This document shows positions 1 to 12,400 of a stretch of DNA of 64,000 bases, piece by piece (position 1 is the first letter of the stretch; the number at the start of each line of letters is the position of its first letter). This DNA comes from Symbiodinium microadriaticum (lineage: Eukaryota > Sar > Dinophyceae > Suessiales > Symbiodiniaceae). The stretch lies in NCBI GenBank assembly GCA_001939145.1, contig LSRX01000854.1:120634-184633 (forward strand). Reading direction: 5' to 3'. The notes under the pieces are model-generated. The model made no database searches, was not told the DNA's origin, and saw nothing but the letters and a program-made list of their open reading frames with translations. Both the position numbers and the translations under genes were made by a program.

Positions 1-2
1 CC

Positions 3-237
3 CCTGCCCAAGAACGGGCGCTCCGGTACATGCAGCGGCAGGACCGATACATGGAGCTCCTTGCCAGAAATACTCATGAGCTGTAAAGGAACCATGATGC
101 CTCTCGAGAGGCGCAACGAACCGCAAATGCTGCGGCAATTCAGCAAGCTGTACCCGTCTTACAATCTGAATCCTCTGCTCCGGAGGAGGCACCAGCAGCT
201 CGTGGAGGCGCAAAGCCTTTTCTTTCTTTCTTTCAGA
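3..237 (+). pseudogene. Possible broken 3' exon, protein unknown
   Basis: One frame reads as charged, helical protein from the left edge (QERALRYMQRQDRYMELLARN), hits TAA at 84-86, and then continues open and alanine/glutamine-rich (ASREAQRTANAAAIQQAV) to a TGA at about 235-237. It is either the last exon of a gene to the left with coding-like 3' DNA, or an exon broken by a premature stop. The TTTCTTTCTTTCTTTCAG tract at 217-234 also looks like a polypyrimidine tract and splice acceptor, so the later part may be intronic. No family is recognised. Confidence is low. Confidence 0.25.
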
Positions 238-954
238 CGCAGTGTGAGTGAGCACAGCTAGCGATGAGACTTACAGTATAGCGCAGTGGCCATACCGGCA
301 ACTCGTGGTTGCGGTTCTAGCAAAGAAACTCCGTGGCGTACCACAAGCAAGTTCCACGCCTCGGCACGTATGCCAAGCAGGCGAGAACATACTACAGAAA
401 ACACTTTGTCGACAAAAGTTCGGATGCCATTCGGCCACCATGTGTCCACAGCTTGATGCATCACAAAGACAGACATGAGTGCAGCGTTCAGTTAACTGTA
501 TAGAAGCTAAAGGCTCACTCAGACATGAGGAAAAGTTGTAAGCATGTACCGCAAACATGGTGGAATCAGCCATGCTGAAAGTCACTCAACTTTGATGCAC
601 CAGAGAAGATACATATTGCACATAATGGCATGAACATCCCCTTCAAGGACTGGAGTTGCACTGCAGCCATCATCCGTGTAGAGCGCATCATGGTATAAGC
701 TAGCATCATGAGAAATACGAGAATCTCCAGTTCTCGATACACCCTCAGATGAGCCATCAGCTATCAGCACCGCGCGATAATGATCTGACGATGGCGTGTT
801 GCCAAGATGAACAGAAAGAGCAATGACTTTGCAAAGGCACGTCGTCTCTGCTGCGCTTGGTCGCTCCCGATATGGCAATTGGACCCGGCCATTATCCAAA
901 TCAACCTGATGCATAAGCTTGCGAATCTGCCTCCTGCTATGGAACCTCGAAATC
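238..954. other. No gene recognised
   Basis: Both strands have short open frames only, none with recognisable motifs or clear splice-bounded exons. I see no RNA gene. Confidence 0.5.
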
Positions 955-1166
955 TGCGAAGTGATCGCATCGCAAAGCCGCTTTTTAAGTCATTTATGAC
1001 CGCGAAGGCGACGTAACCGCGAAATACCTGCGAAGTGATCGCAAAGCCGCTTTTTGAGTCATTTATGACCGCGAAGTGACTGCAACGTAACCGCGAAGTA
1101 ACTGCAAAGTGATCGCAAAGCCGCTTTTTTTAAGAAATTTTTGACCGCGAAGTGACTGTGACGTAA
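955..1166 (+). repeat. 74-bp tandem repeat, three copies
   Basis: Units start at 955, 1029 and 1103. Each begins TGCRAAGTGATCGC, passes AAAGCCGCTTTTT and ends near GACCGCGAAG...ACGTAAC. The first two copies are closest; the third diverges after its poly-T. A degenerate relative (GCGAAGTGATTTC..., CGTCGTAACCGC) lies around 1426-1520, so the family extends beyond the array. Confidence 0.85.
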
Positions 1167-3320
1167 TTCTGAGCTATGGCTTCAAATGGGCCCAGCAAGT
1201 GCTGTGTGTGGGGAGCTGGGTCTACCCTCCCTAGAGAGAGGGTAACAGCACCAAAAACGTTTTTTTCGACCTTTTCAGATTTTCGACAGAGTTCAAGAGT
1301 TTGCGTAAGACCATTTTTTTCCAATTTTTTTTAATGTTTTGTTGTCAACAGTGTCACAAGACATGGTACTGAGTGGAGCACTGGGTCCTGGCAACATGCA
1401 TCCGGCTCTCATGCGTGGAAGGTAGTGCGAAGTGATTTCATTGGTAGCGGCTGGTCGTGACGTATCGTAAAAACGTCGGACAAAACGCGTCGTAAGTGAC
1501 CGTTGTAACCACGTCGTAACCGCAAAGAAGTGTCGTGCGTCGTACTACGTGCAATTAGAATGTTCAGCGATTGTCGAGCCGGTTCTTTTGTGGGATTTGG
1601 CAGACCTGCTTGACAAGAGGCCGTTTTGGAGTGAAGTTGAGCCATTTTTTGCTACTTTTGCGTCGTGCACGAAGACCGTTTTGGAGAGAAGTTGAACGTT
1701 TTTTCGCCAATCAGTAAAAATTTTACAGGCTTTCTTTCTCAATTATTTCTAAATTTAAGAAAGTTCGTGTGAATTTCGTGTGTTTGAAGATCTCAAGAGT
1801 GTGCGAAAGTGCAAGAAAATTGGTGGAACAAGGAAACTCATGGTGAGTAGGCATGAAACATTGCAGAGGAACTTCCAAGTGTGGATTTGTGGAGATGTTC
1901 TCTTCCAATTATCCAAACCACTTAAGACATGTGCTTTGCGTAGTTTTTGCAAGTTCTTCTGTTTTTTTTAGAGACCGTGAGTGTGAAAAACGTTTGGCAG
2001 AAACCAGCGTCTGTTTTTGGACTCTGTCGTCCTTCCAAATGTGGTGTTGTTGCAGATCGTTCAGCACTTACACCCGGCTTGCAAAATTTCAGTGGAAGTC
2101 GAACGAGAGAAACGCATGGAAAACAAAGTGCCGTTTGGATCAATGCGACCATCAGCCCACATTTGGAGCGATGCCACCACTCTTCTTGGTTTATCTTTTT
2201 TCAACCGCGTTTTTTTTCAACCTCTAGCTTTTTTTCAACTCCGCAACGAGACCTAGAAAAAGAGCACTATCTTTTTCTCAACCTCCATTTATTTTAAGTA
2301 GCTTCGAAACTTTGTAGCTGGCCCCGCATCTTTTTTCGACCCGAGAGATCTTTTTCTGGACCTCTGGTGTTTTTCGTGAGAGGCGCACACAAGACACGAG
2401 AACAAAGCAAGAAAAATGAAAACCCAAACATCGGGCTGAGAAAAAACAAGAAGCAAATTTCGGCAAAGCGACAAATCGGAAATTAAGCGGCACAAGCTAG
2501 GAGTGGCAAATAAGAAGAAAATGGCAAATAGGGGAAAATAAAAGCAAAGCAGGGAAAATAACAAAGAAAGCAAAATAAGGAGCGAATAAGGGAAGACAAA
2601 CAAGGTGTGACAGTGTGACAATGACAAACGTCATGATCTGCGATGTTATGCATGCCTACTTTGTTTCGCACGCATATCATGCATACATTTAAAGTGTACA
2701 TGTATTCATAATCACATCTGTATCTAGAAAGACATATATATATATATGTATATACATACTACCAGCCGTTCTTGTCTGAATGAGCACACTGACTCGACCA
2801 CACTTGACCGGAGCATCTCAACGAAATCACACTGAAAAGATTGCGAGCGTCGCTTGCTGTCATTTTGCTCAACGTGCTCGGGCGATTCCGACTGTAACGT
2901 GAGTTTTGGCCGAGTTGTGGCTTTCCGCAGCAGCCGGTGTAGGAGTCGTTTGGCGTGCTGACTTTACCTGCTGGGGTGATCGAATCATGCGAGCTCAATA
3001 GCTTTAGCCGCTACAGCTGTAAGCTCTTAAGCATTCGAATTCCTAGGCTCTGTGGACAAGCTGGCTACCGGTAAGATGTCGAGAAATGTCACGTGTTTTC
3101 TCTTGTTGTGATTTCCAGTCGATATGGGTGTGCCCCTTGTTCTGATCGTTTCGGCCCACCGTCGGTAGTAGTTTGCCGTTGGAAGTCCAAGACTTGCATG
3201 CGCAGCGACAAGTCCAGTTGAAAAGAGTTGATTCCTTCGCAGCTTAACCGGCTTAGCTTGCATGCCGGGTTTTCGTTCTAATAATCAATGCATGCATCTA
3301 GACTGTCATTCATTTTGTCC
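1167..3320. other. Intergenic repeat-like DNA, no gene seen
   Basis: Contains many short poly-T runs. Two related stretches carry CCGTTTTGGAG.GAAGTTGA (about 1621-1640 and 1677-1696). There are CTTTTTTTCAAC blocks at 2207-2300, a strongly A/G-rich strand at 2400-2600, and a short (TA)n near 2730-2760. Nothing protein-like is visible on either strand. The DNA from about 3000 to 3320 is the likely 5' flank of the next gene. Confidence 0.5.
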
Positions 3321-5250
3321 ATGAGCTCGTCTTCCAGTGTTCGTCGGAATGGATATCCAGCGCAGGTTCGTGCTTCATGTTTGCAATCGATAGCTGCTTA
3401 TGCTGTGCATGAGTTTCGTATTTTGCAGGCCCGGCCTTCTGCAAGCAGGGCGGCTCCCTCCGTGAACGGCCGAGCACCAACAGAAGCGCAGGCTTCATCA
3501 TCATCTGGCAAGCATGCCAAATTAAACCAAGAAGAACAGTCAAACAGACGGCAATGCATGCTATGGTTTAGTGCGGGACATGTATAAGCTTTGGAGGCTG
3601 TGCGCTCCAACCGAGATCTGGGCACAGCTAGATCCGCTCCTGCGTTGGGTGTGCAAGCGTCGTCTTCCACTGCAGAGGCTGGGAGCTGCGGCAACCAAAA
3701 TGTGTTTTTGCAAGACATTCTCGAGTTATTAAGAACTACGAGTGTCATGCCCGTGTGATAGCTTTGTAGCAGGCAAGTCGAGCGAAAAAGAAGGCGAAGC
3801 CAAAACCCAAGGCCATCTCCTGTCGGCAACTTGCGGTCCGAGTTACCAACAGCCAAACCTTTGCTGCAAGAGCCATCATAGACATGCCGCTTTTGAGCTT
3901 GAATTTGCGGGCATGGAGGCGAAAGAAAAGACGCTTTCTATCGACGAAGACTTGCGCGCAGACCTAGCGAAGATGGTTTGCATCTGTAACACTATGAGAT
4001 CGGATCAAGATTCAAGATGTCGGCGATCTCGCGCGCTGGAACGAAGTGGGCAGCACGTGTTTCCATGCATCCTTTGCAGATGCTCATCATGCTTGCACCC
4101 AGGCTGCCGATCCCACACGGCTTGCTGTGCGTGATTTGCAGGGACCCTTTCAAGGACGATTGCTGTCGAGTATCATGAGATGGTGCTCTGTGTCCTGCTC
4201 GTGTATGTTATGAGCAAGGATCCCGTCTTCACCGAAGACGGTCACTCATACTGTCGTGGATGCATCTTGGGTTGGTTCGGGGCTCATGATTCCAGGCGGG
4301 CCCAAGCAGTCATTGGGCGAGTCTTGTGACTTGTGTTACCATCCCAGCAAGCAGCTTTGCCAAGTTGTTGCAGCAAGTGCAGGGTTCGCGAATTCTACGA
4401 AGTGCCGGCAAACATTGCGCCTCACAGCAGGACGGGGGTGCATGCATTTGTTTGGACGGTATCCCATCCCATCACGTGTAGAATCAGTGTAGAAGTGGAG
4501 ACGCCAGAAATGCCGTGCACCTTAGCACCAGGAAGATGCCGCCAGCACTTCTCGCTCCCATGACGCAGCTTCCGTTGACCAGCCGCACACTGCAGCCAAA
4601 CATCGCATTGAAGCAGGCCGGCGACTGTTGCACCATGAGAATATTTTTGCAAGTGAGAAAGCCTGTATCCCGCCAAGCCCTCAAAACCCTACCTAAGTTT
4701 AGAAGGCAGAGGCTGCCAAAAGAAGGCTCCCCCACAAAAGCAGTTCTGGCCTGCGCATCGCTGTAGGCAGTGGAGGCCTTCCGGTCCGAGCGACCGTCTG
4801 AGGAGGCACGTGAGCGGGAGCGTCGCCAGCTACTGCAGAAGGTCGAGGCGGGCCTTGCGGAACGGCGCCTGGTCTTCACGCTTGCGATCTCCGTCGGAGG
4901 AAGCCAAAGCTGCCGAGGGGGACCTCAAGTCAAACTTCAATCAGGCGCATACTCTCGTCATGACAGTTAGATATGCAGCATCTGCTAAGTGTTTTGCTTG
5001 GAAAGGAGTTGGAAGCTCTTCATGGCAAAATGCAGGATCTGCAGGCTGCAGCCAGGGTCTTCGGCACTGATGCAGCCGTATGCCTTCTCATAGAATGCAG
5101 GATCAGCTCGGGCAGGCGAACGTCGATCTCCAAGCAGCTAAGGCAAAGGACAATTTTTGATCCGGTTTGTCCGACTCTGCTTGCCACTCCATATTTGCAG
5201 GAGGAGGCGGTGAAACTTCAGGAGAAGGCAGAGGTCTGTGCAGGCGGGGT
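3321..5250 (+). CDS. U-box domain protein with coiled-coil tail (probable E3 ubiquitin ligase)
   Basis: A multi-exon gene. The proposed start is ATG at 3321: 15 codons to 3365, then a GT-AG intron to 3428, then an Ala/Ser-rich exon from 3429. A lysine-rich exon follows near 3773 (KKKAKPKPKA). The U-box is split. Around 4183-4275 it reads MSKDPVFTEDGHSYCRGCI, matching the family's M-DP-DG-Y-R core, and an exon ending at 4616 reads MTQLPLTSRTLQPN.ALKQ, the classic end of a U-box. A GC-AG intron (4617-4766) joins it in frame to AVEAFRSERPSEEARERERRQ. Later coiled-coil exons lie near 4985-5070 (LLGKELEALHGKMQDLQ), 5094-5158 and 5200-5236. The U-box binds E2 enzymes and transfers ubiquitin; the coil probably binds substrate. 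The usual CPI motif before the DP core is poorly kept. The family is sure; the exact exons and the N-terminus are not. Confidence 0.7.
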
Positions 5251-5390
5251 TGGATTGATGGCGCCTGCTAGCAGCTAGCAACCGTTGTTGTCGTGGAAAT
5301 CTTGGCCAGCTTCGTAGGTGGCCACCAATAGTGCAATGCTGATCATCCAGCTTGACTCACGTCATCCCAGTTCCGAGAATCCGCAGCTGA

Positions 5391-5916
5391 GTGTTCTCAT
5401 CTTTATGTCAAGTGCGAATGGTCACGGACGACAGCAATGCGAAATTGGAATCCTCAAACAAATCCATCCTGCATCCTGATGAGGAATTCATGGAGCTTGT
5501 GGCTGTCCGTGAATCTTTAGATATCTTTAGTCTTAAAGGGCGTGGCCCTAGGACCCTAGGATGGCTCGTGTAGGCGTCGCGGTTCCCGAGTCCAAGAGAT
5601 TCCCAAGTTTGTGGCTTTGGTTGCCGCCCTTTCAGGCTTCTGTAAGTTTGCGGACGCTCTACGTCTCTACGTGTGTATGGCAGGAGATGATTTCGATGAG
5701 TTGGAATATGAACTTGCGCAGCTGGAATCAGAGTTCGAGAAGGAGAGCACGTGCCTCAGACAATGGCAGACCAGTAAATCTCGTAAAAAAGGATCGGAGC
5801 TGTTATCGCCGTCGCCCCCAGGCGCAGAGGATCTGGGACTCATTCGACTTCCGTACCACACGGAGATTCCTGGCCAAAGGCCCAAGTTCAGCCGTCCACG
5901 ATCTCAATCAGCCTAG
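5391..5916 (+). CDS. Coiled-coil exons, possible 3' part of the U-box gene
   Basis: Two coding-looking stretches. The first (about 5415-5510) reads VTDDSNAKLESSNKS. The second follows a CAG acceptor near 5684 and reads GDDFDELEYELAQLESEFEKE, then a basic/proline segment ending at a TAG at 5914-5916. Both are acidic and heptad-like, as in the preceding U-box exons, and on the same strand, so they may be its last exons. They could equally be a small separate gene. No domain is recognised. Confidence 0.4.
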
Positions 5917-6482
5917 CAGAAAACCGCTGATCCTTCCTCGTTTCGAATTCCTCAGCATGCTCCATCACCTCGTACCGTGGAGCTTGTGTGCATCTGCCTC
6001 TCTCTCTCTCTCTTGTCATTCTTCTGTGTCCGCATCGTATCCCGAATGCTGTGGCTTCCGACTGAACAACACCGTATTGCTCGCTATGGGTGCTGGCGGA
6101 CATGAATTCGACCCGGATCTGCCAAGCAGAGTTCGAACTCTATGAATTCTCCAGGCCATCGAACGATCTGAAGGTCTTGGAGCTTGTGCCACGTTCTATC
6201 AGAGAAGTGCTCATCACGCCCCAGAAGCATCTCGCAACAAATTGCAGAGGGAAAAACTGCTGAAAAAAAGCCTCCTGATGTAGCCTGCGCGTTGTACTCC
6301 TCAGCACGATGAATCCAGCTGATCGTTTGTCGCAAGCACCATAATTCACGCTTGCACTGACTCAAGCACCGTCAAGAGTGGACACAGCATCTCGTAGCCA
6401 ATGAGTCCAACAGCTGGCAGAATTATGTCGACTACAGCTTTGGATCAGTGATACAGTCTGGCTCGCTCTCATTCTTAATCAC
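5917..6482. other. No gene recognised
   Basis: Includes a short (TC)n at 5998-6013. Open frames on both strands lack coding character. Confidence 0.4.
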
Positions 6483-8007
6483 TTGACTGTGCCTCAAGCT
6501 CTGTCCACACCTGGTTTGCTCTTCAAGGTGGGAGGTCAGCTTTCTGAGTTTGCCAGCTTGCAGTTCGATTCTTCATTCACCGGGCTTCTGAGTTGTCGAG
6601 CAGCAGACCTACCACCGGAGGCAGTGCTCCGATCGGATGCCGAGCTGCGCGACAGAAACCGACTTCATCAGTGCCATGAAGACAGAAGAGCAGTCCTTGG
6701 TACCTGGATCTCTGGTTGCACTAATGTTCGATACACCAAAAAACTGAGCAACCCTGAGTCTGTGCGATCGTGATGGCCAGGATCTTCGAGCAACGCCGAG
6801 ACGCCGGCGACTCCAGCCGGCCAGCTAGCGCCACTCGCGCCAGCTGGCAAGGCCCCGAAGAGACGCCAGGCCCTGCCCGGCTGCCGCTTCGCGTCGATCC
6901 AAAAGCCGGGACCCGGGAGGCCTCCTGCCGCGTCAGCTGGGCGCAGTTCCGGGCATCGAAGCTCCCACAAATCAAGGCTGACTGTGCTCTGGCGGCCGCG
7001 ACACGCTCACTGTACATCGTGACAGGCCGACCTGGAGCGCCAGTGGGAGATGCTGATGGCAGATGCTGAGGTGTGCAACTGGTGTTCCTAGATTCGTACA
7101 ATCAGTGCCCACGTGAGGCCAGAGACCTCCTGACGATGCGTTACGACTCCGCGCTGGCTACCCAGCCTGAGTGAGGGTCGGTGCCGCAGTGCTCCAACGA
7201 GTCGTGGAGCCGTCGGGAGTCGGTACACGAGGTCTCCACATGCAGCGCTTGCTCAGTTTCGCGAGGCCGGATGGCTTTGAGTCGATTGCCGAGACCCTCC
7301 CCTGCGTCTGACAGGAGCTCGACCGTATGATCGTGGAAAGGACCCAAACTCTGGAGCGAGGCTGGATTTCCAATTTCATCGCGAACAGTCGTACAGCAAG
7401 TTGCAGAGAGCTCGCGAGGGGCAGCGGCCTCTGGGCCTGCGACACGCGCTCCCAGGTCTGTCGCTCATTCGCTCAGATCTCTCTTCTCAAGATCCAAGAC
7501 TGCGAAGTCTCGCGGGGAAAAACAACTCCAAGTCTAAGCAGGTCATCAAGCAGCGACGTTCCATCTCCGTCGGCACTGTTACGTCGGCTCGGGTGCGCCC
7601 ATGGTTTTGCACAGTGAGCACGAAGCAGTGTATCAAGCGCAAGGACAGGGAACTGTGAATGCCAATCCAAGTGTTCCTTCTGTAGGCAATCTATGTTTGT
7701 CACACTGCTTGAGCTGTTCCACAGTGCCACCTGTCCGGCTTCGTCTTCTAGCATTCCGTTCCCTCCAAAAGCTTGGCAGTTTGGCTTTGCACACAGTTTC
7801 CAGGCTGGATGCTGCCCGGTTGCCCTCTGTAGCCTTGGTCTTCCTCGACCTGTCACTGCATCACAAGGCCTGGTTTTGCAGGAGGTGCACATGGACAAGT
7901 GTTTCAAATTTGTCGGCCGTCGGCCAGTCTCCATTGAAGGTGGACAGTGACGAGGAGGTCTTGTCTGCTTTGAAGGATGGAGAGAGTGCTTGCCGGGTTT
8001 GAGCAGT
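6483..8007 (+). CDS. Uncharacterised multi-exon gene
   Basis: A run of exon-like segments on the + strand. About 6535-6710 reads LPPEAVLRSDAELRDRNRL; about 6772-6980 is a G/C-rich Arg/Pro/Ala segment ending FRASKLPQIK; about 7027-7070 reads ADLERQWEMLMADAE. About 7106-7172 reads RDLLTMRYDSALATQPE, 7310-7360 ELDRMIVERTQTLER, and 7388-7545 SYSKLQRAREGQRPLG with a basic end. About 7900-8000 reads SPLKVDSDEEVLSALKDG and stops at TGA. Each is bounded by plausible AG acceptors. Charged helical composition suggests a coiled-coil or cytoskeletal protein, but I recognise no domain. It may be more than one gene. Confidence 0.4.
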
Positions 8008-8229
8008 TTGGCAGTAGTTTGGGATATGTTAAGAACCAGTGCCGCATTTTCTCCTGGCTTCGTGCCTCCCGGCTGAGTCAAAGGAGTTGTGCGGGCTTTC
8101 GCCTCTGCGACGGAAAGCTCCAGACTCGGTCTTTACAATGGCAAATCCTGCACGAGGATTGCCGTCGTTCAATTGAGCTTTTTGCGTCGTGACGGCGGGT
8201 AGCCGGCTAGCACATTGAAGTCGCTGCCC

Positions 8230-8490
8230 AATGTGACCTGGATTGTCGGCTCACGCAGCTTCTCAGAGAGAGACATTCCAAGCTGTCCACAACCGTGACA
8301 AAGACAACGGCCGACAGCCTGTGTGAGGCAAGAGCTGCCAAGGTCCTGCAGTCAATCCCAGCACACAGGCCTTGTTAGAGAGAGCGCTGTCGCGTGCTGA
8401 AACTGCGCATCTATGCGATTCTGGGATGTCGATTCCGATGCGGGAGAGCGACATCCGTCATCACCCAGCTGGACTGGAGGCTGGCCCAAA
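8230..8490 (+). CDS. Isolated coding-like exon, function unknown
   Basis: After an AG near 8332, one frame reads SCQGPAVNPSTQALLERAL, then SRAETAHLCDSGMS and RESDIRHHPAGLEAG. It has protein-like composition and no stops until well past 8600. It could be a further exon of the gene ending near 8007. A frame at 8560-8660 has a hydrophobic run (VLVLFIGLGTLTIVYL) that could encode a membrane helix. No family is recognised. Confidence 0.3.
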
Positions 8491-8699
8491 ACCAAACACC
8501 TATCGATGTTTTTTTGTTCTCAAGTTGTCATGCAGGCGTTTCATCCGGACTTTGCGTCGTGCTGGTACTCTTCATCGGTCTTGGAACCTTGACCATCGTT
8601 TACTTGACATCAAGTGTGCCTGTCATGTGCTGTACCGTACCAGTTTTCTCATTGAGACTTGATGGCTTCTAGCGGTTAGATGTCTCACCCGCAGCGGCA

Positions 8700-11225
8700 G
8701 ATAGTTGGATACATTCGTGAAGTGCAATGTCGACGGCCCTCCGCCGTGGCACAACATCATTGGCACTAGAAGTGCTCGACATCACAACGAGTTGAATTGA
8801 GGTGCCCACAGCAGCAAGAATGCACTGGCCCCTGCAGCACCGCTTCTGGAAGCGGAGGCGAGATTGGTTTCCCTCCTTGCTTTTCTCGGTTGAAGGACGG
8901 CTTAGCGAACTCAGGTGGCAGGTTTTAGGTTTTAAAGGACCTAGGATTCAGGTTGGAGCTGACTGGTTTTCGGAGCTTTGTGCCTAGACTCCAGACTCCA
9001 AACGATGAAGCTTCGCCGCATCTGCAGGGAATGTCGGCGCTGCTGTGCCCCAGTTGAAACATCGTGTTCAGGACTGGCTGACTGGTGCATTCGGTGTTTG
9101 CACGTGCATGTCTGGGGTTACCATCTGAAGTCGGCTTCTTGTTGCTTGGAAACTTTGGTTCCCGTCTCTTTCGAAGAACGGTTTCGTTCGGGTACGGGCG
9201 GGTGAATAAAGCGAACCCTTCTGTCACGTTTGTCAGATGCATAAGGTGGGTTTAAGCTGGAGGAATTGTGCTCATCAGGCCAAGAGGTTTCTGTGCAGCT
9301 CAGGTACTCGATGATCGCTGCCTCCCCACAGCTGGGCGCAATCGTTGCACCAGCGCCTTGATGCTTCAGGGGCTGTCTAGATTATTTCGGTGGTTCAGGG
9401 GTCATGAGTCTGAGCCTGTGGGACCTGCCCCTGACTCTTGATGCTGCGGACAGGTCTTGTGGGGAATGGCCTACACTTGGTCCGAACGTGCCTTGCGGCA
9501 ATGCTGTGCAGAGTCATGCTGTCACCGGAAACGGCTGAGTAGGACAATTGAAAGGCAAACTTGATGTTCATACATGTGGTCATGCGTGCTTGGAGGGCCA
9601 TCAGCTGCTTCCCCCCCCCCCCAGAACGAGAGGCTGAACGAACTGAGTGATGTGAACGAGCACAGCAACACCCGAATGAGGCTTGTTGGTTTTGCACAGC
9701 GGTGTCGCAAACTCTCCAGCCGCCGATTCCTTTCCCTTTCCAGTGCTGTCTCTTTGTTTATGGCTTGGAAGGGGTGGTGGGAGTAAGAGGAACGGAAGGT
9801 GGTTGTCACAGTCGTGAAGAGGGGCAGGCAACGGGAAGAGGCTGCGATCTGATCAGGTGAAGCGATTGAAGATTGAGCACCCGCCCGACCCACCCCATGA
9901 ATTGGCTCCAGCCTGCATGCTCCAAAGCGCAATGCCTCAAAAGTAGTTTTTCAGTGAAACAGTTGGCAGCTTCTTGGCACGCGCCCCTTCTCGCAAAATC
10001 CGACCTGTGCCTTCCCGTGCTGCCTTCATCTCAGTATTTCGTTGCCCCTGGCTGACGAGAAGCCGGTCAGTTCAAACCGTTTGCCAGGGCGAGCTGTCCT
10101 ACGCACCGCACCCCCTTTCAATTTCTTCGAATCAGTGTGACGCCCCCGCCCTTTGATTGTTGCCTTGTTTCAGGCACACTGCATCCACTTTGGACTTTAG
10201 CAGGCTTCTATAGGCGACGGCAGTCAATGCCGGTGAAGAAGACGGGAATGTAGAACGGAGGAAGAAAGGATTCACGTGAACGGGCGTGGTCACCTGGCGT
10301 TAGTAAGCTTTCCAGGCCTGGTCCAAGTCCTCGTCCCGTTGGGCGATTTTCTCGGGCAGCTGGTGCTCGTGGCCGGGTTAGAGTTGTGGGCTGCTCGGCA
10401 GCAACCGAGATCAGAGTCCGGACTGCGTGCTCGACTCAACCTGCACCACTATTGAAAGAAGCACGTATGTACTGGATTGCTTCACGGGCATTTTGCAACA
10501 ACCTCAGGCGGCCAATGCTGCACCGCATCTGCACCTTGATGCGCAGACTTCGGTTCTTGCAACATAGTCAGTTTGAAGGCGAGGGGGTTGCCAGAGGCAG
10601 ACGCTGTGCCCAGCCGAGGACCGAGATGGTGCTGGCCTGCGGCCTCGTGATTTTTAGCCCAGATCTTGGTTGCCTCGCCGGATCACTGCTCTTCAAGCTC
10701 TGCTAGCCTAGGTATCGCTCGTGCTGGCGTCGGCGTTGTGCAGCATGCTGCGATGGCGCGCCTACTTTTAGGGCAGAGGCCAGCATTAGCACGTCAGAAT
10801 CTGTAGCGATGCTCGTGATTTGCTCTGTTGCTGATTGCTCTGTTGCTGACCTATGACCATGCCCTTGCCACTGCTCGAATTCGGCTATAGTTCTTCTTCA
10901 TCCCGTTGATGCCGTGCGTGTTCAAAGCTGTCTGGGCTCGGAACCCGGTATCAATCCAACACACCGAAACAATACTGCAAAGCAAGTCTGCAAAAGGCAA
11001 GCAAGTGGACAGCAGTTAAGACCTGGTACATACCTGCTTTTGACATACCACGCAGCCCGTGTGGTGGTGAACGACAAATGTTCCACAGCCACTGTTTGAG
11101 CCATGCCGAACTCGCTCAGCATTGCGATGGTGGGATGCACAGGCCTGGATATCACACATCGGTTGAGTTCATGACATAGAGCCGAAAGCAAGGAGTGCCG
11201 GACTGCAAGGCACAGGCAAGACATC
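8700..11225. other. Poorly resolved stretch, one weak exon candidate
   Basis: No confident gene. A candidate exon at about 10477-10564 (+) reads FTGILQQPQAANAAPHLHL. A poly(C) run lies at about 9609-9622. Overlapping open frames on both strands are short and inconsistent, as expected for intergenic or intronic DNA of about 50% GC. Confidence 0.35.
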
Positions 11226-12400
11226 GCTGGCTCGACGTGCAGGCTTGACGCCGCAGGAGACGGCCAACTTGTCCATAGACTCGTACCATGTTCGTCGTAT
11301 GATGCCGGGCCTCCTTTCCGCGGGCGAAGGAGGCAGCAGAGGAACCGCAGGAAGTTCCCACATTGACAGTCAGGCGTGGTTGTCGGCCTTTGACTTCGTG
11401 CTCGGTGACCCAAGCTTTCGCCATGCTAGCAGCTCATCACCTGCAGGTGCCACAGAGCCGTGGTTTCTGATGATGCTACAGCGATGCAGGTGGAATTCCG
11501 GGAGGCAGGCACCGAGCAGTTTGCTTGAGTCCTCACGTAGTGGACAACCTCCAAAGCGAGGCTTGCTACATACATGAAGCTCTCCCCTCTCTTGGTTGTG
11601 TTGTCGAACCGAGCGTTGTGGCAGGCGCCTATCTGGGAGCTGGTTCTTGACGCGGAGCGGCGTGGCGGCAGAACGTGAGCATAGCACATCCTGGTCTGCG
11701 ACGCCTGCATGAAAGCATGTTGGAACAGCGGGAGCGGGTTCATGAGAGGCAGGATCATTGAGTTCGAAATGCTGCGTAAACAAAACCCCAAATCACGATG
11801 CTTGTGGGTTTCTCCGCCTCGCCACTGCTTATGAGACCTTCCGGCCACTCAACATGTTGGAAGCGTTTTTCTCAGGTCTCATTTCGCGAACGGCCCTGAC
11901 GGCGTATTGTTTGTAGTGGACTGCACCAGGACCGGGCTCTCTGATCGGAAGAGGTCATTGAACTTCGCGCCATAGATACAAGCTGCAGCGTGCTCAACAC
12001 GACCCGGACAGGAAGGAGACGGTCGATGAGGTGCTCCTTCACTGGCTGCACGTGGCGCGATACCACTGTGGACCTCAGGCACTGCTATTGCTCCTTCTTG
12101 CATACCATGAATAAAAGCGTAAGTATAGTTGGTGCTGAATCGCTGAATCTTGATGTGCGCCGACCGGTCCGTGGGTCGGGCTGAATGGCGACAAGGCTCC
12201 TTTTCTGTTTGTTGGCATGAAGAAGGACCTCGTACCGCAGGCGCAGCATACTACGATTTGTTATGAAGCAACGACCGGCCGCTCTGTTGTCTAGGAGGAA
12301 GTGACTGCATTGCAGTCTCGTCTGGAGCAGCTGCACCTGCCGACGCTGATAGGCATTCAGCTTGAGCTGGCACTTTTATGCTTAGTAGACGGATGAGTAT
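11226..12400 (+). CDS. Uncharacterised coiled-coil gene
   Basis: Several exon-like pieces on the + strand show charged helical protein. VEFREAGTEQ lies at about 11490-11520 after a GCAG acceptor. RALWQAPIWELVLDAERRGG lies near 11612-11670, and LRRLHESMLEQRERVHERQ near 11697-11752. RAQHDPDRKETVDEVLLHWL and HVARYH lie near 11985-12065, and EEVTALQSRLEQLHLPTLIG near 12294-12355. Adjacent AG sites and frame changes fit short introns. No catalytic motif is visible. A coiled-coil structural or motor-associated protein is possible, but this is only inference. Confidence 0.4.

Noticed and set aside
1637-1660. Resemblance of GTTGAGCCATTTTTTGCTAC to the dinoflagellate spliced leader
   Set aside because: The match is too loose in either orientation; the conserved leader core is absent.
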